A stretch of 8,668 bases of DNA from Deltaproteobacteria bacterium (lineage in GTDB: Bacteria; Desulfobacterota_E; Deferrimicrobia; Deferrimicrobiales; Deferrimicrobiaceae). Below, in pieces: positions 4,563 to 8,668 of the stretch; the stretch's first letter is position 1; each line of letters begins with the position of its first letter. The stretch lies in the NCBI GenBank assembly GCA_023489025.1, contig JAMDCN010000089.1:1-8668 (forward strand). Reading direction: 5' to 3'. The notes under the pieces were generated by a model. It had not been told where the DNA came from and ran no database searches. It saw only the letters and a program-made list of their open reading frames with translations. A program made the translations under genes and the position numbers.

Positions 4563-4579
4563 TTGGCACGCCCCGTGCA
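4563..4579 (+). promoter_or_regulatory. sigma-54 (RpoN) promoter of unit 3
   Basis: TTGGCACGCCCCGTGCA has the GG and GC pair exactly 10 bases apart and a full TTGGCACG -24 element. Transcription is expected near 4590, giving a leader of about 60 bases. The DNA just upstream (4530-4563) is notably A/T-rich, as is common for activator-looped promoters. Confidence 0.87.
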
Positions 4580-4649
4580 ACATATGATTTCCAGCCGGCG
4601 AGGAAACCATGAAACCAAATCATAGGAAAGGAAAGAGGAGGTCCAAACG

Positions 4650-4904
4650 ATGAAGAAACTTGCAGGAGTGGCAGCGGTTGCGGCGGTGTCGGCAGTCATG
4701 GCATGGAGCGGTGTTTCGCTCGCGGCGGAGAAGCAGGAGGCAAAAGCGCCGAAGCACGGAACCTGGGAGTATCAGGTGGCGCTGGAAACGGGGCAGCTCC
4801 CTTCCGAGAGCAGTACTTTTGCGGTCCAATCGGCTTCTGGCGAGAAGATTCCCACGATCGAAATCGGGGGGGTCACCTATCGGATCGGCGTAGATACTCG
4901 TTGA
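4650..4904 (+). CDS. small exported protein of unknown function
   Basis: An 84-aa protein with a clear Sec signal peptide: MKK, a hydrophobic Ala/Val core, and a cleavage site near residue 25 in SLAAEK. The mature part is about 58 residues, starts with a Lys/Glu-rich segment, and continues GTWEYQVALETGQLPS to a C-terminal strand-rich stretch, IPTIEIGGVTYRIGVDTR. There is no cysteine, haem motif or lipobox, so a soluble periplasmic protein is likely. A strong ribosome site (GAGGAGG) precedes ATG 4650. It is a single-gene unit with its own sigma-54 promoter and a perfect terminator hairpin downstream, the layout of a gene made in large amounts on demand. I recognise no family. Confidence 0.85.
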   Translation: MKKLAGVAAVAAVSAVMAWSGVSLAAEKQEAKAPKHGTWEYQVALETGQLPSESSTFAVQSASGEKIPTIEIGGVTYRIGVDTR

Positions 4905-4929
4905 AGCCCCGGACACGGGGAGCGCACCG

Positions 4930-4963
4930 GAAGGAGGAGCCGCCCGGAGGCGGCTCCTCCTTC
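4930..4963. terminator. bidirectional terminator hairpin between convergent units
   Basis: GAAGGAGGAGCCGCC and its exact complement form a 15-bp perfect stem closing a CGGA loop, followed on the plus strand by a short GTTTG. It lies midway between the stop of the exported-protein gene (4904) and the stop of the transporter gene (4992) and can serve both strands. Confidence 0.85.
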
Positions 4964-4991
4964 GTTTGTCGGGTTACAGTCGCGCAGCCTT

Positions 4992-6899
4992 TCACTCGCT
5001 GGACGTTTTCCGATCCTCCCGGCCTACGACGAGGACGGAGATGTTCAGGCGGTGGCGCAGCTCGTCGATGGTCGAACCGTAGAACCAGTCGGAGAACCCC
5101 TTGTGCCCGTGGGCGCCGACGACGAGAAGCTCCACGCCGTGCCGGCCGATGATCTCCGGGATGACCTGGACGGGATGCCCGAAGCCGAGCTCCGTCTCGA
5201 CCTCGACGTCGTATTTGCCCAGCGCCACGGCGTACCGTTTCAGGCGCAGGAAGTCTTCCTGGCTCTCCGTGTCGCCCGCTTCCCTGCCCAGCGCCTTCGC
5301 CCCCGCGCTCTCGACGCAGTGCAGGAGAAGGAGGGGACAGCGGGCGGAGGATGCCAGCGCCGCCGCCCGGGCAAGCACCTCGGCGTCCGTCGGGCCGAAG
5401 TCCAGCGCCGCCGCGATCTTGCGGAACGCCCGCGAAGGCTCTCCGACCTCCGGCTCGGGGCCGCGGTGGACGTCCGCCGGCCTGCGCTTCCATCCCCGGC
5501 GGAACAGGAAGGGCTCCGCGAGGACGTAGAGGAGAAGCAACCCGACGGCGGCGGCCACGGGGAGGGCCACGAACCGCGCCGCCAGGCCGGCCGCGCCCCC
5601 CTTGTCCAACCACACCCCGACCTCCCCCGCCACGAGCTTTATGTTGAGGGCCGCGATGATCCCCGCCGCCGCCCATGCCAGGCCCTTCACCCATGTCCGG
5701 ATGGCGAATGCGCCCATCAGCGCCCTGTCGCTCACCATGTGAATGAGAGGAACGACCGCGAAGGAGAGTTGCAGGCTCAAGACCACCTGGCTCAAGACCA
5801 GCAGCTCTCCCGTCGCCCCCTCTCCCCGCCACAGGATGGTCGCCACGGCCGGGACGATGGCCACCGAGCGGGTCACGAGCCGCCGGAGCCACGGCCGCAG
5901 CCGGATGTTGACGAACCCCTCCATCACGATCTGGCCGGCGAGCGTCCCGGTGATGGTGGAGCTTTGGCCGGAACAGATCAGCGCGAGGGCGAAGAGGAAC
6001 GGGGCCAGCGTGGTCCCCACCAGGGGGGCCAGCAGCCGGTGCGCGTCCTGGATCTCGGCCACGTCGAAGTATCCCGACCGGTGGAAGACCGCGGCGGCCA
6101 TGACCAGAATCGCGGCATTGATGAAGAACGCCATGTTGAGCGCGAAGACCGAATCGATCAGGTTGTATTTGAGCGACTGGTGGATCCCCCGGGCCGTCTT
6201 GACCACCTTGCGCGACTGTACCAGGGCGGAGTGAAGGTACAGGTTGTGGGGCATCACGGTGGCGCCCAGGATGCCGATGGCGAAATAGAGCGCGTCGGCG
6301 TCCGGCAGGATGGGGACGAACCCCCGGGCGATCCCCGGCAGGTCGGGCCGCGAGATCGCGATCTCCACCAGGAAGCACGCGCCGATCGTCGCCACCATGA
6401 CCAGGATGAACGCCTCCATTTTCCGGATGCCCGCCTGGTGCAGGAAGAGGATGAGGAAGGTGTCCAGCGCGGTGATGAGGACCCCGTAGATCAGGGGGAT
6501 GCCGAACAGGAGCTGCAGCCCAATCGCCGAGCCGAGCACCTCGGCCAGGTCGCAGGCGCCGATGGCCACCTCGCACAGGATCCACAGCGCGACGTTGACG
6601 GGCGCCGGGTACCGGTCCCGGCAGGCCTGGGCCAGGTCGCGGCCGGACACCAGCCCCAGCCTTGCGGACAGACCCTGCAGCAGCACGGCCATGGCGTTGG
6701 ACATGAGCAGCACCCAGACGAGAGCGTAGCCGTACCGGGATCCCGCGGCGATGTCGGTCGCCCAGTTCCCGGGGTCCATGTACCCGACGGAGACCAGGTA
6801 GGCCGGGCCGGCGAAGGCGAAAAGGCGGCGGAGGAAACCCCGGGATTCCGGGATCGCCACCGTCGAGTGGACTTCGGAGAGGGACTTCTCGTCCGCCAT
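4992..6899 (-). CDS. Nramp-family Mn/Fe transporter fused to a UspA domain
   Basis: Residues 25-465 are a multi-helix Nramp transporter. The metal-site motif of helix 1, DPGN, is at 42-45 (GYMDPGNWATDI) and the helix-6 motif MPH is at 216-218 (VMPHNLYLHS), so the Asp, Asn and Met ligands are all present. GQSSTITGTLAGQ near 311-323 is a further family match. A cytoplasmic linker leads to a UspA-type universal stress domain (491-627) ending in GAHGHKGFSDWFYGST, which fits the ATP-binding pattern G-x2-G-x9-G-S/T exactly. The product (635 aa) should import Mn(II) or Fe(II) using the proton gradient, perhaps gated by nucleotide binding to the tail. ATG 6899 lies 4 bases after the kinase stop; an upstream TTG at 6926 would overlap the kinase and is less likely. 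Third gene of the minus-strand operon. Plain MntH proteins lack the tail, so I give no gene symbol. Confidence 0.92.
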   Translation of the reverse strand: MADEKSLSEVHSTVAIPESRGFLRRLFAFAGPAYLVSVGYMDPGNWATDIAAGSRYGYALVWVLLMSNAMAVLLQGLSARLGLVSGRDLAQACRDRYPAPVNVALWILCEVAIGACDLAEVLGSAIGLQLLFGIPLIYGVLITALDTFLILFLHQAGIRKMEAFILVMVATIGACFLVEIAISRPDLPGIARGFVPILPDADALYFAIGILGATVMPHNLYLHSALVQSRKVVKTARGIHQSLKYNLIDSVFALNMAFFINAAILVMAAAVFHRSGYFDVAEIQDAHRLLAPLVGTTLAPFLFALALICSGQSSTITGTLAGQIVMEGFVNIRLRPWLRRLVTRSVAIVPAVATILWRGEGATGELLVLSQVVLSLQLSFAVVPLIHMVSDRALMGAFAIRTWVKGLAWAAAGIIAALNIKLVAGEVGVWLDKGGAAGLAARFVALPVAAAVGLLLLYVLAEPFLFRRGWKRRPADVHRGPEPEVGEPSRAFRKIAAALDFGPTDAEVLARAAALASSARCPLLLLHCVESAGAKALGREAGDTESQEDFLRLKRYAVALGKYDVEVETELGFGHPVQVIPEIIGRHGVELLVVGAHGHKGFSDWFYGSTIDELRHRLNISVLVVGREDRKTSSE

Positions 6900-6903
6900 T
6901 GCC

Positions 6904-8058
6904 TTACCCGCCTGTCGGAAGAGCAAGGGAGAACTCGACCCCTTTGCCGTCCGGAAGGTTGCGCACCGAGAGGACGCCGTCGTGCTGGTCCGCGATGCGG
7001 GAGCCGATGGAAAGGCCCAGGCCCGTCCCGCCGTCCTTGGTGGTGAAGAAGGGGTCGAAGATCCGTTCGAGCTGGTCCGCGGGGATCGGAGGCCCGGTGT
7101 TGGCCACGCGCGCGACGAAGATCCGTTTCTCGCCCTGCCGCTCCCGGCCGATGGAGAAGGTGAGCGTGCCCCCGCCCCGCGGCGCCATCGCCTGGATGCC
7201 GTTGATCGCGATGTTCAGCAGGAGCTGGGTCAACTGGTCCGCGTCGCCTAGCACGCCCGGGGTTTCCTCCTCCGGGTAGGGCAGTGTGACCGTTGCCACG
7301 CCTTCCTTGCGGGCCTGCGTCTCCACCAGGGAGGCGACCCGGCCGACGACTTCCCGGAGGTCGAGCGGGCGGCGGTCGGCCGGGGCGGGGCGCGCGAACT
7401 TCAGGAACCGTTCGGCGGCCTGCGCCAGCCGGTCGATTTCGCCGATGTGGAGATCGAGCATCCGGCGCTCGGGCGCCTCCGGCGGGACGACGTCCCGGAG
7501 GATCTCGGCCGTGCCCTTAAGGGCGTGCAGGGGGTTCTTGATATCGTGCGCGATCCCCGCCGTCATCTCTCCCAGCGCCCCCAGGCGGCCCGCCCGGATC
7601 AGCTGCGACTCGATCCGCTGCTGCTCCTCCAGCGCGTCGGAAAGCTTCTTCGCCAGCCGCTCCTGCTTCTCCCGCTCCCGGCGCTCCCGGTCGACGAGGA
7701 GCCCCGCAACCACCGCCACGATGTTGTAGAGGAGGATCTCCAGCCCCTTCTCCAGCGCATCGGCGGGGTCCCGCGACACCAGGCTGGTGAACGCGTGGGG
7801 AAAGTAGATGAGGGAGGCGAACACCGACAGGGAGATTCCTCCGCGCACCCCTTCCGAGAACGCGGCGAACAGGATCGGCAGGTAGTAGAGCCGGCGCAAG
7901 ACGTCGTGGACCCAGCCGTGATGCGCCGGGGTCCGGTAGTGGAAGGCCGTGATGACCAGGCAGGGGACCCAGGCCGTGAGGATCATCCGGGCCGAAAAGC
8001 CCGGCCGGAGGTCGGAGAGCAGGCCCTTCCACAAGGCGCGGGGGGGATTCTCAGGCAT
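6904..8058 (-). CDS. membrane sensor histidine kinase
   Basis: A 384-aa protein with about four membrane helices (residues 22-122, including LYYLPILFAA and GVRG), a coiled coil (123-155), a HisKA H-box AHDIKNPLHALKG with phosphoacceptor His171, and an ATPase domain. The latter has the N-box NIAING (282-287), the F-box IFDPFFTTK (333-341) and the G2 box GGTGLGLSI (343-351). The G1 box reads VANTGPPIP, with Asn320 where Asp is usual; this variant occurs in other kinases of the NtrB/AtoS type as I recall, so activity is still likely. There is no PAS or large periplasmic domain, so sensing is probably by the membrane module. ATG 8058 overlaps the regulator's stop (ATGCCTGA), which indicates coupled translation with its cognate sigma-54 activator. 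The transporter gene follows after 4 bases. Confidence 0.93.
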   Translation of the reverse strand: MPENPPRALWKGLLSDLRPGFSARMILTAWVPCLVITAFHYRTPAHHGWVHDVLRRLYYLPILFAAFSEGVRGGISLSVFASLIYFPHAFTSLVSRDPADALEKGLEILLYNIVAVVAGLLVDRERREREKQERLAKKLSDALEEQQRIESQLIRAGRLGALGEMTAGIAHDIKNPLHALKGTAEILRDVVPPEAPERRMLDLHIGEIDRLAQAAERFLKFARPAPADRRPLDLREVVGRVASLVETQARKEGVATVTLPYPEEETPGVLGDADQLTQLLLNIAINGIQAMAPRGGGTLTFSIGRERQGEKRIFVARVANTGPPIPADQLERIFDPFFTTKDGGTGLGLSIGSRIADQHDGVLSVRNLPDGKGVEFSLALPTGG

Positions 8059-8668
8059 CGCGGCGGATCCCGAACTTTTCGATCCGGTAGACGAGGATGT
8101 GCCGCGGGATGCGCAGGTACGCGGCGGCCTGCGTGATGTTCCCGCCCTTGAGGCGCAGCGCCCTCTCGATCACCTTCTTTTCCAGGTCCACGAGCGACAG
8201 CCCCCCGGGCGGCAGGGGCGGCCACTCCTCGCCGGCCTCCCCGGTCGGCGCCTGGGCTTCGGCTCCTCTCGCCTTCGGCGCGGCGGGGGGAAGATCCTCC
8301 ATCGAGACCTCGCTCCCCCGGCACAAGATCGCGATGCGCTCGCAGGCGTTCGAAAGCTCCCGGACGTTTCCGGGCCAGGGGCGGCTTTTCAGCTCCTCGA
8401 TCACCGCGGGAGGGACGGTCAGCTCCCGATCCGCGCCCGTTTCTTTCATGAAATAGTTCACCAACGGCGGGATGTCTTCCGGGCGTTCGCGGAGGGGAGG
8501 AACCCGGATTTCAACCACGTTCAGCCGGTAGTAGAGATCCTCGCGGAAGGTCCCCTCGCGGAGCAGCGAAGGCAGGTCGCGGTTGGTCGCGGCCACGATG
8601 CGGACGTCGACGGGCACGGGGCGATCGCCCACCACCACGTCCACCGCCCGCTCCTGGAGGACCCGCAG
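8051..8668 (-). CDS. NtrC-type sigma-54 activator, C-terminal part (runs off right edge)
   Basis: The 205 visible residues begin inside the AAA+ domain at LRVLQERAV. They include the sensor I segment RIVAATNRDL (23-32), the arginine-finger region FREDLYYRLNVVEIRVPPLR (41-60), and the sensor II segment PWPGNVREL (97-105). After a Pro/Ala/Glu-rich linker comes a Fis-type helix-turn-helix (about 175-201, GGNITQAAAYLRIPRHILVY). Walker A, GAFTGA and Walker B would lie upstream, outside the window, as would any receiver domain. It activates RpoN promoters by ATP hydrolysis after binding a distant enhancer. First gene of the operon with the kinase and the Nramp-UspA gene. It is a natural candidate to bind the GAATARYCT dyads in the middle of the window, as is the regulator at the left edge; the sequence does not decide between them. 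Confidence 0.93.
   Translation of the reverse strand: MRVLQERAVDVVVGDRPVPVDVRIVAATNRDLPSLLREGTFREDLYYRLNVVEIRVPPLRERPEDIPPLVNYFMKETGADRELTVPPAVIEELKSRPWPGNVRELSNACERIAILCRGSEVSMEDLPPAAPKARGAEAQAPTGEAGEEWPPLPPGGLSLVDLEKKVIERALRLKGGNITQAAAYLRIPRHILVYRIEKFGIRRDA

Noticed and set aside
5052..7046. Open frame of 664 codons on the plus strand
   Set aside because: It is antisense to the Nramp-UspA gene and continues into the kinase gene. Its product is an Arg/Pro/His/Gln-rich low-complexity string without domains, typical of the shadow frame of a GC-rich gene.
1..8668. tRNA, rRNA, CRISPR array, insertion sequence or integrase
   Set aside because: No such structures were seen. The only repeats are the promoter block and the small-gene copies, without transposase genes or terminal inverted repeats.

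Overview
The window is GC-rich chromosomal DNA and looks bacterial. Sigma-54 (RpoN) promoters, two NtrC-type regulators, an HD-GYP protein, a c'-type cytochrome and membrane-bound histidine kinases together suggest a deltaproteobacterial (Desulfobacterota, Geobacter-like) organism. That placement is inferred from gene content and style; no marker gene is present.

Left part (1-1650). The minus strand enters with the receiver domain of an NtrC-type regulator, cut by the window edge. A 298-bp divergent intergenic region follows, with a possible coupled 15-codon leader. Next comes a plus-strand two-helix membrane protein that has a histidine-kinase dimerisation/phosphoacceptor helix but no ATPase domain. 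A convergent minus-strand gene for an exported monohaem cytochrome c' shares its stop-codon bases (TTAA) with it.

Middle part (1651-4970). This is the most unusual region. Three plus-strand transcription units each start at a clear GG-N10-GC sigma-54 promoter (about 1838, 2822 and 4563). About 90-120 bp upstream of each promoter lies the same kind of dyad, half-site GAATARYCT, spanning 29-30 bp; I read this as the enhancer site of one shared activator. Unit 1 carries a 26-aa hydrophobic micro-ORF and a receiver-only response regulator that closely resembles the receiver at the left edge. Unit 2 carries two paralogous small proteins (72 and 83 aa, signature YRVDY...IG...ERR...NL..LL..AR...GP.DAI.I..D) and a membrane HD-GYP c-di-GMP phosphodiesterase. 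Unit 3 carries an 84-aa exported protein of unknown function. The promoter blocks of units 1 and 2 are diverged direct repeats of about 180 bp. Between them lie a broken third copy of the small-protein gene and an antisense remnant of a CusF-like copper-binding domain, so this stretch has been rearranged repeatedly.

Right part (4992-8668). One minus-strand operon, separated from unit 3 by a perfect 15-bp hairpin, encodes a sigma-54 activator (C-terminal 205 residues only), its membrane histidine kinase (overlapping start), and an Nramp-family Mn/Fe transporter fused to a UspA domain (4 bp after the kinase). The kinase and the HD-GYP protein share the same kind of N-terminal membrane module. 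A plausible reading is a sigma-54 signalling cluster in which the flanking regulators control the three small-protein units, with phosphoryl-transfer helpers (receiver-only protein, DHp-only protein), c-di-GMP turnover and metal uptake as outputs. The link between regulators and promoters is inference.
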